Shown: piece after piece, positions 49,914 through 59,134 of the stretch | How the letters are laid out: each line of letters opens with the position of its first letter | Position numbering within the stretch: the stretch's first letter is position 1 | Assembly (NCBI RefSeq): GCF_000374065.1 | Contig: NZ_KB893301.1 | Span: forward strand, 151,429-215,428 | DNA: 64,000 nt | Reading direction: 5' to 3' | DNA from: Spirosoma luteum DSM 19990 | GTDB taxonomy: Bacteria; Bacteroidota; Bacteroidia; Cytophagales; Spirosomataceae | Program-made: the position numbers and the translations under genes | The notes under the pieces: generated by a model | Told to the model about the DNA's origin: nothing | Databases searched by the model: none | Seen by the model: the letters and a program-made list of their open reading frames with translations, nothing else

Positions 49914-51656
49914 CTAGTCGGCATTCACCCTGCCTGATTGCAGGTCCTTATCGGCCCATTTCCGGGCCTGGGTCAATAAGACTTGTGTTTGCTGCGCTTT
50001 GCTGGTAAAACCCTGACCTGCCTGCGCCTGATACAGGCCTGATAACGCCCAGCCATTGCGTGGGAAAACAGCCAAATCATCAGCAAAAACAGCTTCAGCG
50101 TCACTATATCGTTTAGCTTTTAGCAAAACTGCGCCCAAGTTATGACGTAGCGAAAAGAACCAGTCCGGAGGCTCATTGTAGCCTAAAGCATCCTCCAGGG
50201 CAACAGCTTCCCGGAGCAAGTTGATACTATCATCCAGGTGCCCTTCCTTCGCCAGAATTTCGGCCCTTAGCACACGACGGGCTATTTCCAGAATGGAATG
50301 CATCGAATTAACAGGACCGATAGTTAATTTGGTCATTGCCGGATTCGTCGTCAACTTATCAAGTTGGTTTAGTGCCAGCTTTGCCTGCGGAATTTGCTGT
50401 CTGTTAACCAGCGCCAGACCACGGGCGTAGTGGCGAATGGCGGTCGGGTAAGCTAACTGAACTGTGTCGGCTTTGCTCATGCGCAGCAGTTCATCCCATT
50501 GCGCAAACTTAATGGCCACATGGTAGGGAACGGTGTAAAAATGCTGAAGAAAGCACCAGGCAGGCTCGGCCATCAGCGTTTTATTCGTATTATCGGCCAC
50601 TTTTCGCGCTGAACTCATTGCCCAGTTGTAGTTGCCTTCCAGCGTAGCCGTAGCAACCAGCAGGTGGTAATTGTGCGGAAAATAAACCAGCGGAAAAGCC
50701 CCCTGCGCATGAGCACTCATCAGGTAATTACTGTCTACACGTACCGCCTGCTGGTTAGCCACTGAACCTTTGTGATAGTCGCCCGTTCGGATGTAAATGT
50801 GCGACGGCATATGGACCAAATGGCTGGCCTTCGGCGCTACCTTACCAAGTACAGCCGCGCTCTTTAGTCCCCGTTCCGGTGTTTGAGAAGCTTCTACTGC
50901 GTGAATGTAATAGTGATTCAGCGCAATATGATCGGGGTTACGAACCATCAACTTCTCCAGTGCAGCCACTATAGCAGGTGTCCAAGACTTCGGGCGACCA
51001 TCTTTCTCCCATAAATCCCAGGGATGCAGATCCATTAACGATTCGGCATAGAACCCGGCAATATCCGCGTCGTCAGGGAACCGTTCATGGACTTGTTTTA
51101 TAGCATTAGCATAAGCCAGATCATACGGTTTTCGGTCATTGACCGGCTTGGCCGGGTACCGTTTTGCCAGCGCATTGATCAACGCCTTTTCTTTATCGGT
51201 GCAATTTGCCGACAATCGAATCGCCCGCTGCACAGCCACATACGCTCGCTCATAATTATCGGGTTCCATACCCGCGTTATAGTTTGGCCCCAACACATAA
51301 CTAAAACCCCAGTAGGCCATCGCGCAGGTAGAATCTAAGCGGGTAGCCTCGTAAAATGACCGGGCTGCTTCGGCATGATTAAAGCCCACCGCCAGCATGA
51401 GCCCCTGGTTGACATACCGCTGCGCATCAGAACTTGTTGTCGTAATGGGGAAGTTTATGTTGCCCAACCCGTCGAAAAGCAGTGCTCTTTTACCAGAACT
51501 ATACCAGGCTTTATCTGTAGGGGCCGTCCCACAAACAACGATTGACGTAGGTAAGGTTTCTGCGGGTTTCTGCCGGGGTTGACAACTGATCAGCAGGCAT
51601 ACATTTGCTAGTATAGCGGTTAACCACCGTGATGAGAATTGCTGGTGTATAGGCAT
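49914..51656 (-). CDS. TPR-repeat lipoprotein
   Basis: A 580-residue protein with a signal peptide ending in LLISC, a lipobox, so probably lipid-anchored. The mature chain is helical with TPR-like repeats: FNHAEAARSFYEATRLDSTC near residue 93, AYWGFSYVLGPNYN, HYYIHAVEASQTPERGL near 250, and typical TPR units near 490-560. Homologues in environmental bacteria are annotated only as tetratricopeptide repeat proteins. The fixed HYYIHAVE and HMPSHIYIRTGDY segments recur in this family and contain several His, possibly a metal or catalytic site; that is a guess. Divergent from the maltokinase gene. Confidence 0.82.
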   Translation of the reverse strand: MPIHQQFSSRWLTAILANVCLLISCQPRQKPAETLPTSIVVCGTAPTDKAWYSSGKRALLFDGLGNINFPITTTSSDAQRYVNQGLMLAVGFNHAEAARSFYEATRLDSTCAMAYWGFSYVLGPNYNAGMEPDNYERAYVAVQRAIRLSANCTDKEKALINALAKRYPAKPVNDRKPYDLAYANAIKQVHERFPDDADIAGFYAESLMDLHPWDLWEKDGRPKSWTPAIVAALEKLMVRNPDHIALNHYYIHAVEASQTPERGLKSAAVLGKVAPKASHLVHMPSHIYIRTGDYHKGSVANQQAVRVDSNYLMSAHAQGAFPLVYFPHNYHLLVATATLEGNYNWAMSSARKVADNTNKTLMAEPAWCFLQHFYTVPYHVAIKFAQWDELLRMSKADTVQLAYPTAIRHYARGLALVNRQQIPQAKLALNQLDKLTTNPAMTKLTIGPVNSMHSILEIARRVLRAEILAKEGHLDDSINLLREAVALEDALGYNEPPDWFFSLRHNLGAVLLKAKRYSDAEAVFADDLAVFPRNGWALSGLYQAQAGQGFTSKAQQTQVLLTQARKWADKDLQSGRVNAD

Positions 51657-51951
51657 GATTCAGGGAAGCAGAGGAAAAGGGCTGCGCCGTAGAAACCTTC
51701 GTAGTTAAGTAACGTATCAGACAGTTCAACGTTGCTGCACGGTTCAAGTTATCGATTGTGGAAGTTGAAGGGCAGGTATTTTTAGTTACCGGTTCGTATA
51801 TCCGGTTGCTACATCAATAATTTTCACATTTACAATTGATTAGCCGCTACTATGACTGACTATCCACTCAGAAGGCCGGGTATATTCAACCGCTTTTTTG
51901 AAAACAATACGGGGTCGAAACGACTTGATTAAAGTAACATGCTATCTGCTT

Positions 51952-53622
51952 ATGAACGAAACAAACGCTTTAACATCCTCAACAGCATGGTCTGATAGTG
52001 CGCCGGATACGTCGTTCTGGTCAATGCTCACCCAGACAATTTTACCGCCTTATGTAAATACCTGTCGCTGGTTTGCGGGCAAGGCCCGGCAGCAGACGGG
52101 ATTTGTCATAAAAACGGTACACACCCTTCAGCTAAGTGGTCATGACGTGGCCTATCTGGCCATTCTGGAGGCCAGCTATACCGAGGGTGTACCCGAAAAC
52201 TATCTCCTTCCTTTATCATTCATTCCCGATTCATCGGCAGAAACGCTCACCCATATACCGGAGAAAGGACGCATTGGCGAAATTACCCTGGCTGGTCAAA
52301 CGGGTCTGCTGATCGATGCTATCTATGACGAACGTTTTCGCCGGGCGCTGTTCACGAATGTCTATGCAAATACTACCATTCCCCAGGCTGGTGGGAAACT
52401 AGTATTTAACAGGGGTAAAGGGCTGGAAGAGGGCGATGGTGACCTACCCTCGCAGGTGCTGCCGGTCGATTCGAGCAATTCGGCCATGACCTATGGCGAC
52501 AAATACTTTCTGAAGCTCTACCGCAAACTGTTTCAGGAAACGAACCCGGAAGTGGATATGGTTGCCTTCCTGACCGACAAAAGCAACTTTTCGCACATTC
52601 CCGCCTTCGGGGGTAGTATTATCTGGCAACAGAGTAACAGTGCCGACATAACCCTGGGCATGGTGCAGCGTATGGTGCCGAATGACAAAGACTCCTGGAT
52701 GCAAACCGGGGATTATCTCAACGATTTTCTGTACGGGGTACCGGAGCGAATGTTTGCCATTCGGGAAGATGTGTTCGACAAGGTGGAACTGCTGGGTCAG
52801 CGAACGGGCGAAATGCACTGCGCCCTCTACAAGCCGGTCCGGGATGGGGAAGCATCCGATCCTGCCTTTGCCCCAGAGCCATTTACAGATGAGTACCGGG
52901 CGTTTATTATCAAACGGATTGAGGACCTGCTCGAACGACGGTACGCGCTGCTGGTAGACAACTACACCAAACTCGACCCGCAGGCGCAGCGGCTGGCGTG
53001 GGTATTTATGGAAGCCAGGGAAATGATTGAGAACTTCATTGCCGATTTCCGAACCCGCCCCCTCGAATCGCTCCGTATCCGGATTCACGGCGACTACCAC
53101 CTCGGTCAGGTGCTGGCTACGAGTACTGATTTTGTGATGATTGACTTTGAGGGCGAACCTGAAAGCACCATTACCGAACGCAAAATCAAACACTCACCAC
53201 TGAAAGATGTGGCTGGTATGATCCGGTCCTATCATTACGCCGTTTCGTCCAAACTATTTAACTCATCCGAAACGGAAGGGCTGGATGCACGGCACCTCGA
53301 GCGGGTGTCGGACCGGTGGTTTTCGCTCATCCGAAGTACCTTTCTGGACGCTTATCTAGACGTTTTTGGCGCACCGCATCCGCTGTTCAAGAACAACACA
53401 GAGATTAACTTTCTACTCCTGATCTACCTGCTCGAAAAGGCGGTGTATGAATTAGGCTACGAAATTAGCTACCGACCATCGTGGGTGAAAATCCCGCTGA
53501 AAGGTATTCTCAACGTAATCCGGGAGATAGAAAAAATCCGCCTGAGCGACGGCAGCGCGACGAGTGATATACCCATGCTACAAACGAATCTGCTTCAACC
53601 AACCCCGGGGCAGGATAGTTAA
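51952..53622 (+). CDS. Maltokinase (maltose 1-phosphate forming)
   Basis: A 556-residue cytoplasmic kinase of the Mak/Pep2 family. It has the N-terminal cap with CRWFAGKARQQ (the RWFxxK signature), the kinase core with LKLYRKLFQETNPEVDM, the catalytic IRIHGDYHLGQVL, and metal-binding MIDFEGEPESTITER. Phosphorylates maltose with ATP to give the donor for GlgE, which makes alpha-1,4-glucan. In this pathway treS, mak, glgE and glgB work together; here glgB follows 169 bases later, whereas treS and glgE are not in the window. A TTG at 51898 could extend the frame, but ATG 51952 is the better start. Confidence 0.92.
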   Translation: MNETNALTSSTAWSDSAPDTSFWSMLTQTILPPYVNTCRWFAGKARQQTGFVIKTVHTLQLSGHDVAYLAILEASYTEGVPENYLLPLSFIPDSSAETLTHIPEKGRIGEITLAGQTGLLIDAIYDERFRRALFTNVYANTTIPQAGGKLVFNRGKGLEEGDGDLPSQVLPVDSSNSAMTYGDKYFLKLYRKLFQETNPEVDMVAFLTDKSNFSHIPAFGGSIIWQQSNSADITLGMVQRMVPNDKDSWMQTGDYLNDFLYGVPERMFAIREDVFDKVELLGQRTGEMHCALYKPVRDGEASDPAFAPEPFTDEYRAFIIKRIEDLLERRYALLVDNYTKLDPQAQRLAWVFMEAREMIENFIADFRTRPLESLRIRIHGDYHLGQVLATSTDFVMIDFEGEPESTITERKIKHSPLKDVAGMIRSYHYAVSSKLFNSSETEGLDARHLERVSDRWFSLIRSTFLDAYLDVFGAPHPLFKNNTEINFLLLIYLLEKAVYELGYEISYRPSWVKIPLKGILNVIREIEKIRLSDGSATSDIPMLQTNLLQPTPGQDS

Positions 53623-53791
53623 CCTGCCCGGTCGGACTTATTTTATCCCTTGATACTCTTTATTTTCCGGCTACTCATAAATCATGTAAACAAACCGTAT
53701 CTGGAATGAAGTAATATCGTTGTTAATCTGCTTTTTTCTAACTTTCCGGCTCTCAAACCCTTGACCGACGGAATCCTATTCTATTTAACCT

Positions 53792-55834
53792 ATGGCAAAA
53801 CGCAAAACCACGGCGGCATCGTCTCCTGACTCTGAAACCGACCAGCCTGTAAAGGCTGCTTCCTCTAAATCACCCAAAAGTAAGGCTACGCAGGAAACGC
53901 TTCCGGTAGCTGTCGAAAGCAATTCTGATTCTGGCCATTACTCCCGGTTTACGGATTTCGACATTCATTTGTTCCGGGCCGGAAAACACCGCCGACTTTA
54001 CGAAAAATTTGGCTCACACGTCATCGAACACAATGGTGTGAAGGGTACTTATTTCGCCGTATGGGCACCATCGGCCCGGTATGTGTCGGTTATTGGTAAT
54101 TTCAATAGCTGGAACAAAGGCAGCAATCCCCTGAACGTCCGGTGGGATTCGTCAGGCATCTGGGAAATGTTTATTCCGCATGTCGACCAGGGGGAATCCT
54201 ACAAATACTTTATCGTGCACGAAGGGGGCCGGGAAATGGAAAAAGGGGACCCCTACGCCCATTGGTGGGAGGTGCCGCCTAAAACGGCTTCGCTTGTCTG
54301 GAACACCTATTACGAGTGGAACGACCAGGAATGGATGGCTAACCGCCACGCCAAAAATGCGCTGGATGCCCCCATGTCGGTGTATGAGGTGCATCTGTCT
54401 TCCTGGCGACGCGACCCCGGCAACCCCGAACGGGAGCTGACCTACGTCGAAATTGCCGATGCAATGGTGCCCTACGTAAAAGACATGGGCTTTACGCACG
54501 TGGAATTCATGCCGGTGATGCAGTACCCGTATGCTCCTTCGTGGGGCTATCAGATTACGGGTTATTTTGCGCCCAGCAGCCGGTTTGGTACACCGCAGGA
54601 GTTCATGCAGCTTATCGAGCGGTTGCACCAGGCGGGTATCGGCGTGTTGCTGGACTGGGTTCCTTCGCACTTTCCCGGCGATGCCCACGGCCTGTACGAG
54701 TTTGATGGGTCGCACCTGTACGAACACCCGGACATGCGGAAAGGCTACCACCCCGACTGGAAAAGTTATGTCTTCAACTACGAACGGCCGGAGGTACGCT
54801 CGTTTTTGTTGAGCAATGCCATGTTCTGGCTGGACCGCTGCCATGCCGACGGTTTACGGGTTGATGCAGTAGCCTCCATGCTTTATCTGGATTATTCACG
54901 TAATGCCGGGGAGTGGGAGCCAAACATTTTTGGTGGCCGCGAGAATCTGGAGGTCGTATCGCTCATTAAAGAAATCAACGAGGCTATCTACGCAGACTTT
55001 CCGGATGTGCAGACCATTGCCGAAGAATCGACCGCGTTTCCCGGCGTATCGCGTCCGGTGTACACCGGTGGCCTGGGCTTTGGTATGAAGTGGATGATGG
55101 GCTGGATGAACGATACGCTCCGGTATTTCGAGCGCGATCCGGCTTTTCGTAAATTTCACCAGGACGAGCTGACGTTCAGTACGGTTTATGCGTTCACCGA
55201 GAACTTCATGCTACCGCTTTCGCACGATGAGGTGGTATACGGCAAAAAGTCGCTGGTGGGAAAGATGCCCGGCGATGAGTGGCAGCAATTTGCAAACCTT
55301 CGGTTGTTGTTCTCCTACATGTTTACGCACTCCGGCACAAAGCTCCTGTTTATGGGTGGCGAGTTTGGGCAAACATCGGAGTGGAAATTTGATGCCAGTC
55401 TGGATTGGCACCTGCTGGAGTTTGGTCCTCATAAAGGGATGGCTGCGTGCGTAAGGGCCTTAAACAACCTGTACCGAACAGAACCGGCGTTGTACGCCCT
55501 GAACTTCTCACCCGACGGTTTTGAGTGGATTGACACCACCGACCGGGAGAATACGGTAGTGACCTACATCCGCAAAAGCAATGACTCTGCCGATACCCTG
55601 CTTATTGTGTTGAACATGACCCCCGTGCCGCGCACCAGTTACCGTATTGGGGTACCGTCGGCGGGTTCGTACAAGGAACTGTTCAATAGCGATGCTACGG
55701 AGTTCTTCGGTAGCGGTATCAGTAACACAGTACCCATCAAGAGCGAGAATGAACCCTGGCACGGACGGAAGCAGTCTATCCAACTGAATGTGCCGCCGTT
55801 GGGCGCTGTGGTGTTGAAAATGAGTAACCAGTAA
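53792..55834 (+). CDS. glgB: 1,4-alpha-glucan branching enzyme
   Basis: Makes alpha-1,6 branches in glycogen by cutting and transferring glucan chains. The 680-residue protein has a Lys/Ser-rich N-terminal extension (1-45), a CBM48 domain (about 60-160, GTYFAVWAPSARYVSVIGNF) and a GH13 barrel. Catalytic residues are the nucleophile Asp in GLRVDAVAS, the acid Glu in TIAEEST and the stabilising Asp in LSHDEVVYGKKS. The C-terminal beta domain is complete. The length is normal for GlgB. It is probably co-transcribed with maltokinase and is followed by a hairpin. Confidence 0.96.
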   Translation: MAKRKTTAASSPDSETDQPVKAASSKSPKSKATQETLPVAVESNSDSGHYSRFTDFDIHLFRAGKHRRLYEKFGSHVIEHNGVKGTYFAVWAPSARYVSVIGNFNSWNKGSNPLNVRWDSSGIWEMFIPHVDQGESYKYFIVHEGGREMEKGDPYAHWWEVPPKTASLVWNTYYEWNDQEWMANRHAKNALDAPMSVYEVHLSSWRRDPGNPERELTYVEIADAMVPYVKDMGFTHVEFMPVMQYPYAPSWGYQITGYFAPSSRFGTPQEFMQLIERLHQAGIGVLLDWVPSHFPGDAHGLYEFDGSHLYEHPDMRKGYHPDWKSYVFNYERPEVRSFLLSNAMFWLDRCHADGLRVDAVASMLYLDYSRNAGEWEPNIFGGRENLEVVSLIKEINEAIYADFPDVQTIAEESTAFPGVSRPVYTGGLGFGMKWMMGWMNDTLRYFERDPAFRKFHQDELTFSTVYAFTENFMLPLSHDEVVYGKKSLVGKMPGDEWQQFANLRLLFSYMFTHSGTKLLFMGGEFGQTSEWKFDASLDWHLLEFGPHKGMAACVRALNNLYRTEPALYALNFSPDGFEWIDTTDRENTVVTYIRKSNDSADTLLIVLNMTPVPRTSYRIGVPSAGSYKELFNSDATEFFGSGISNTVPIKSENEPWHGRKQSIQLNVPPLGAVVLKMSNQ

Positions 55835-55865
55835 ATTCCCTATAACGGGTAATATTGGTGATGTT

Positions 55866-55913
55866 AAGCAGGTTATTTCCCCGGATTTTACAGCCCGGGG
55901 AGATAACCTGCTT
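55866..55913 (+). terminator. Terminator after glgB
   Basis: An outer stem AAGCAGGTTAT / ATAACCTGCTT and an inner stem CCCCGG / CCGGGG enclose a nine-base loop. TTCTTGG follows. Located 31 bases past the stop. Confidence 0.75.
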
Positions 55914-56006
55914 TCTTGGTTAGGGTAGCTGATTCCACACGATAAAATGCCTGTTCATTGGACCCTGAAGCCCGTTCTTTCATTTCAGACCAATTGGTAA
56001 TACCCC

Positions 56007-56014
56007 TATCTTTG
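56007..56014 (+). promoter_or_regulatory. -7 element of the outer-membrane protein gene
   Basis: TATCTTTG matches TAnnTTTG and lies 27 bases before the ATG at 56042, supporting that start rather than an in-frame ATG at 55958. No good -33 is seen at a 19-base distance. Confidence 0.6.
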
Positions 56015-56041
56015 CCCGCCTTAACAGCCTGTCTTGCCTGC

Positions 56042-56815
56042 ATGAAGAAAATACTCGTTGCGTTTTTACTAATAGCTTCCTTTACCAGTTTTGCTCAATC
56101 GCCGGTGGCGGCTCGCCTTAGCAGCGGTTATGATATCGGAATGGCCTATTCCACCGGCCACTATAATCCGTCGGTTTCCTATTACCAACTCCTTACTGTT
56201 GGCGAGCGAAAGCTGTTTGCATTTGGCTGGAATGTGCGGCTGGGAGCCTTTTACGGAGATAATCTCAATTATTATACGGCACCCGCCCGCCTTACGCGGG
56301 GTAAATCGGGATTAGGCTCAATTGGTTTACCCCTTATACCGGCCAATATCGACACGGTTCGCTTCGATCATGTATCCATGACCTCACTCAGTATTGGCGT
56401 TCGGGCAAAAATTAGTCTGGGACGAGTGGAATTAGGGGCCAGTACTGATCTGCTGGGGTTTACTTTCGGCAAATCACGCACGGGGCAGTACCAGTCATCG
56501 ACGGGTCAGTTCGCTATCCTGTCAGCCTCCGGGGCCGATTCGCTGCTGGTTCCGTTTCAGGGAGCAAACGCTTTGCAGAAGGCTTCACCCGGTGTTATTA
56601 TCGCGCGCTTGCTGGGCGACAACAACAGGGGAACCCTCTCAACCCAGGTATATGCCAACATTCGCCTTACCCCGCGGGTTGGCGTGAAGCTGGGGTATCA
56701 GTGGCTCATCACCGAAATGTCCGTCGCCAATCGCGATGTTGTGGCTGATAATAACCGATTCCGGCATACGGCGGGTATGGCTTACCTGGCGCTGTCGTTA
56801 CCCATATTTCAATGA
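56042..56815 (+). CDS. Predicted outer-membrane beta-barrel protein
   Basis: A 257-residue protein with a signal peptide (KKILVAFLLIASFTSFAQ) and then amphipathic strands with alternating hydrophobic residues, for example LFAFGWNVRLGAFYG, SLSIGVRAKISLGRVELGAS, VYANIRLTPRVGVKLGYQW, ending in the aromatic LALSLPIFQ that suits BAM-dependent insertion. No family is recognised. The order suggests it is transcribed alone from the promoter at 56007, after the glgB terminator. Its stop codon lies at the edge of a family-D repeat. Confidence 0.75.
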   Translation: MKKILVAFLLIASFTSFAQSPVAARLSSGYDIGMAYSTGHYNPSVSYYQLLTVGERKLFAFGWNVRLGAFYGDNLNYYTAPARLTRGKSGLGSIGLPLIPANIDTVRFDHVSMTSLSIGVRAKISLGRVELGASTDLLGFTFGKSRTGQYQSSTGQFAILSASGADSLLVPFQGANALQKASPGVIIARLLGDNNRGTLSTQVYANIRLTPRVGVKLGYQWLITEMSVANRDVVADNNRFRHTAGMAYLALSLPIFQ

Positions 56816-56884
56816 GTGGTTGAGTAGTTAACTGATTGAGCCGTTGATCCTATTCAACCACTGAACCACTCAACCAGTTAACCG
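56813..56884. repeat. Intergenic repeat, family D (copy 3)
   Basis: Between convergent genes and including the TGA stop of the barrel protein. Left half TGAGTGGTTGAGTAGTTAAC, right half CCACTGAACCACTCAACC then AGTTAAC, giving an imperfect hairpin. Bases 56870-56882 are identical to 12468-12480. It may end transcription of both genes. Confidence 0.7.
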
Positions 56885-57847
56885 TTACACCTCTATCGGC
56901 TTAGAGTCGAAGTAGGTTTGGAAGATGGCCGCACCAATATCGTTGATGCGTGTCTGCAGATCATCCAGATACTGGTGCAAACCCGCTCTGAAGATATCGG
57001 CTGTTTCGGTAAACTCAATGTCGGTGCGGAGTTTGGAGATTAACCGCTCGGCCGAATTGCCGAAGCCATTGGTGATATTGTTGCCCGAAATTTCGTAGAG
57101 CGACAACTCCGCCTGTCGGATGCAGTGTCCTACTGCCCGGGGAAACATGCGGTCCAGAATCAGGAATTCAATGATACTCGATGGTGTTAGGGAGCGATAC
57201 TGCTGCCGGTGCATGTTGTACGCACTCACCGACTTGAGCACGGCCGACCAGATCATCAGGTCGATGGTAGAACCCACCAGTTCTACTTCGGGCAACAGCG
57301 TAAAGTATTTAACATCCAGAAAGCGGGATGTCTTATCGGCCCGCTCCATAAACCGACCCAGCCGCCCAAAGTGCCAGGCTTCATTGCGGGTAATGGTGGC
57401 GTCAATAATTCCGTAGAACAACTGCGTACTGTTTCTGATTTCTGTCAGAAAAGTCTGCGTTTGCCCCAGCTCCCATTGTTGCTTGGGGGGGGTATCGCGC
57501 ACCATCATGTAAAACTGATTGAGGTGTTCCCACATTTCTTTCGAGATGATCTCCCGAATGGTACGGGCATTCTCGCGGGCGTTGCTCAGGCACATGAGAA
57601 TGGAGTTGGGATTCCGCTTATCAAACGTCATAAACTGAATAACGTTCTCCCGCGTTGGCTGCTTGTAATACTTCTTAAACAGGTCATTATCTGCCGTAGC
57701 GATCAGGAGTGGTTCCCATTGCTGATCTACATTCGGGGGGAGATCGAGAGCCAGATTGAAGTTTACACTCATAAAACGGGCATAATTTTCGGCCCGTTCA
57801 ATGTATCGGTGCATCCAGTAAACGGAGTTGGCAACGCGGCTAAGCAT
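56885..57847 (-). CDS. Alpha-E domain protein (DUF403)
   Basis: A 320-residue all-helical protein. It starts with the family signature MLSRVANSVYWMHRYIERAEN and shows FGRLGRFMERADKTSRFLDVKYF, RAVGHCIRQAELSLYEI. Alpha-E proteins nearly always occur with a circularly permuted ATP-grasp enzyme and a transglutaminase-like protease, and are predicted to take part in peptide ligation. Here neither partner is adjacent: the gene has its own promoter and a convergent neighbour, so the partners, if any, are elsewhere in the genome. Confidence 0.92.
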   Translation of the reverse strand: MLSRVANSVYWMHRYIERAENYARFMSVNFNLALDLPPNVDQQWEPLLIATADNDLFKKYYKQPTRENVIQFMTFDKRNPNSILMCLSNARENARTIREIISKEMWEHLNQFYMMVRDTPPKQQWELGQTQTFLTEIRNSTQLFYGIIDATITRNEAWHFGRLGRFMERADKTSRFLDVKYFTLLPEVELVGSTIDLMIWSAVLKSVSAYNMHRQQYRSLTPSSIIEFLILDRMFPRAVGHCIRQAELSLYEISGNNITNGFGNSAERLISKLRTDIEFTETADIFRAGLHQYLDDLQTRINDIGAAIFQTYFDSKPIEV

Positions 57848-57884
57848 AGGTGAGAAAAGGTGGGTTAAAATGACGGCTAACCAA

Positions 57885-57914
57885 CAAAAATAAGGATTTG
57901 GGCCGAACTGGCAA
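57885..57914 (-). promoter_or_regulatory. Bacteroidota-type promoter of the alpha-E gene
   Basis: On the minus strand TTG (57914-57912), exactly 19 bases, then TATTTTTG (57892-57885), a full match to the consensus. The -7 element is 37 bases before the ATG. Confidence 0.8.
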
Positions 57915-58260
57915 GATAATGCGCTTTGTTTCGGGCAGAGTGCAAAATAATCATCGTTAAATAAAGTAATTCACAAGTAATTTCGGGAGTTGTTTTGGCT
58001 CTTTCGTCGCTACCTTAATGAGATTGGGCAGCTGATCAAACTTTTGTTTGCTTACCGTTGGCGTTAGGCATTAGCCAATTGATTAAAAGCCCCGACAAGA
58101 CTTAATTTAGTCAGTCCCTGGTAACTGTTTATGAATAGCCGCTGGCCTTTAGCCAACGGAGCCGGGTCATCACATCGAAATCTAAACAGCCTCACGGTTA
58201 GAAAATCGCTCCTTTACCCTTATAGCGGTACTAACTTATTATTTTTAGTCAATAGATAAC
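57915..58260. other. Intergenic gap between divergent genes
   Basis: About 346 bases with no coding content. A TATTTTTA element (58240-58247), one base from TAnnTTTG, lies 13 bases before the NIPSNAP ATG, with no -33 at the right distance. No strong inverted repeat is seen. Confidence 0.4.
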
Positions 58261-59064
58261 ATGATCGCCAATCTGTATTCAGTATTAATGGGTAGCCTGC
58301 TGCTGAGCATCAGCACGTTCGCCTTACCAGCTTCTACGCAACCCGACAAACCCGGTTCCAACCCTGCCAAGCCCGGATCGAAACTCTACGAAGTGCGCAT
58401 CTACCATCCCACTCCCGGAAAGTATGCCGAAATAGTGGACCGTTTCCGGCAATACACCACAAAGATTTTTGAAAAACACGGCATGGAAAATATTGGCTAT
58501 TGGACCCCAACCGACACCACCAATAAAGAACTGATCTATATCCTGGCCTATCCCGACCGGGCCGCCCGTGATGCGTCCTGGAAAGCGTTTGGGAGTGATC
58601 CGGAATGGAAAGCTGTAGTCGCCAAAACCGAAGCCAATGGTAAACTGGTGGATCACGTCGATCAGATTTTTATGACCGAATCCGACATATCACCCAAAGT
58701 TAAAGTAGCTCAAAAGTCGCCCGAACGCGTATTCGAGCTGCGTACATACACACCCACACCGGGCAAGATGCCGAACCTGCTGTCGCGCTTTCGGGACCAT
58801 ACCATCAAATTATTCAGTAAGCATGGCATGACGAATGTTGGCTATTTTATTACGGAAGAAAAAGAGGCTGCTACCCCGCCTAAACTGGTCTATATTCTGG
58901 CCCACCCCAGCGAAGCCGAAGGAAAGCAGCATTTCGATGAGTTCCGGAAAGACCCCAAGTGGATAGCGGCCAAAGAGGAATCGGAGAAGATGGGTGGTGG
59001 TTCGCTGACGACCAAAGTAGAGTCTGTTTACATGAAACCCACGGATTACTCGCCGATGAAATAA
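58261..59064 (+). CDS. Exported protein with two NIPSNAP domains
   Basis: A 267-residue protein: signal peptide (LLLSISTFALPAS), then two similar ferredoxin-like NIPSNAP domains at about 40-145 and 155-265. Each has YEVRIYHPTPGKYAEIVDRF / FELRTYTPTPGKMPNLLSRF, then FEKHGMENIGYWTPTD / FSKHGMTNVGYFITEE and a final WKAV / WIAA block. The family resembles dimeric alpha-beta barrel monooxygenases; role unknown. The duplicated domains would form the dimer within one chain. Its downstream hairpin overlaps the start of the next gene. Confidence 0.9.
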   Translation: MIANLYSVLMGSLLLSISTFALPASTQPDKPGSNPAKPGSKLYEVRIYHPTPGKYAEIVDRFRQYTTKIFEKHGMENIGYWTPTDTTNKELIYILAYPDRAARDASWKAFGSDPEWKAVVAKTEANGKLVDHVDQIFMTESDISPKVKVAQKSPERVFELRTYTPTPGKMPNLLSRFRDHTIKLFSKHGMTNVGYFITEEKEAATPPKLVYILAHPSEAEGKQHFDEFRKDPKWIAAKEESEKMGGGSLTTKVESVYMKPTDYSPMK

Positions 59065-59089
59065 GAATTCGGCGAACAACCTGTTTTAT

Positions 59090-59134
59090 GAATCGGTTTC
59101 ATACAGTAAATACCCTACTGTATGAAACCGATTC
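59090..59134 (+). promoter_or_regulatory. Hairpin whose 3' arm contains the start codon of the next gene
   Basis: Perfect 19-base-pair arms (59090-59108 and 59116-59134) with a seven-base loop. The 3' arm includes the ATG at 59122 and the next three codons. In messenger RNA the start would be buried, so either this is the terminator of the NIPSNAP gene or it controls translation. Confidence 0.75.

Noticed and set aside
52444-53193. A 249-codon minus-strand frame
   Set aside because: Antisense to maltokinase; composition follows from the codon structure of the real gene.
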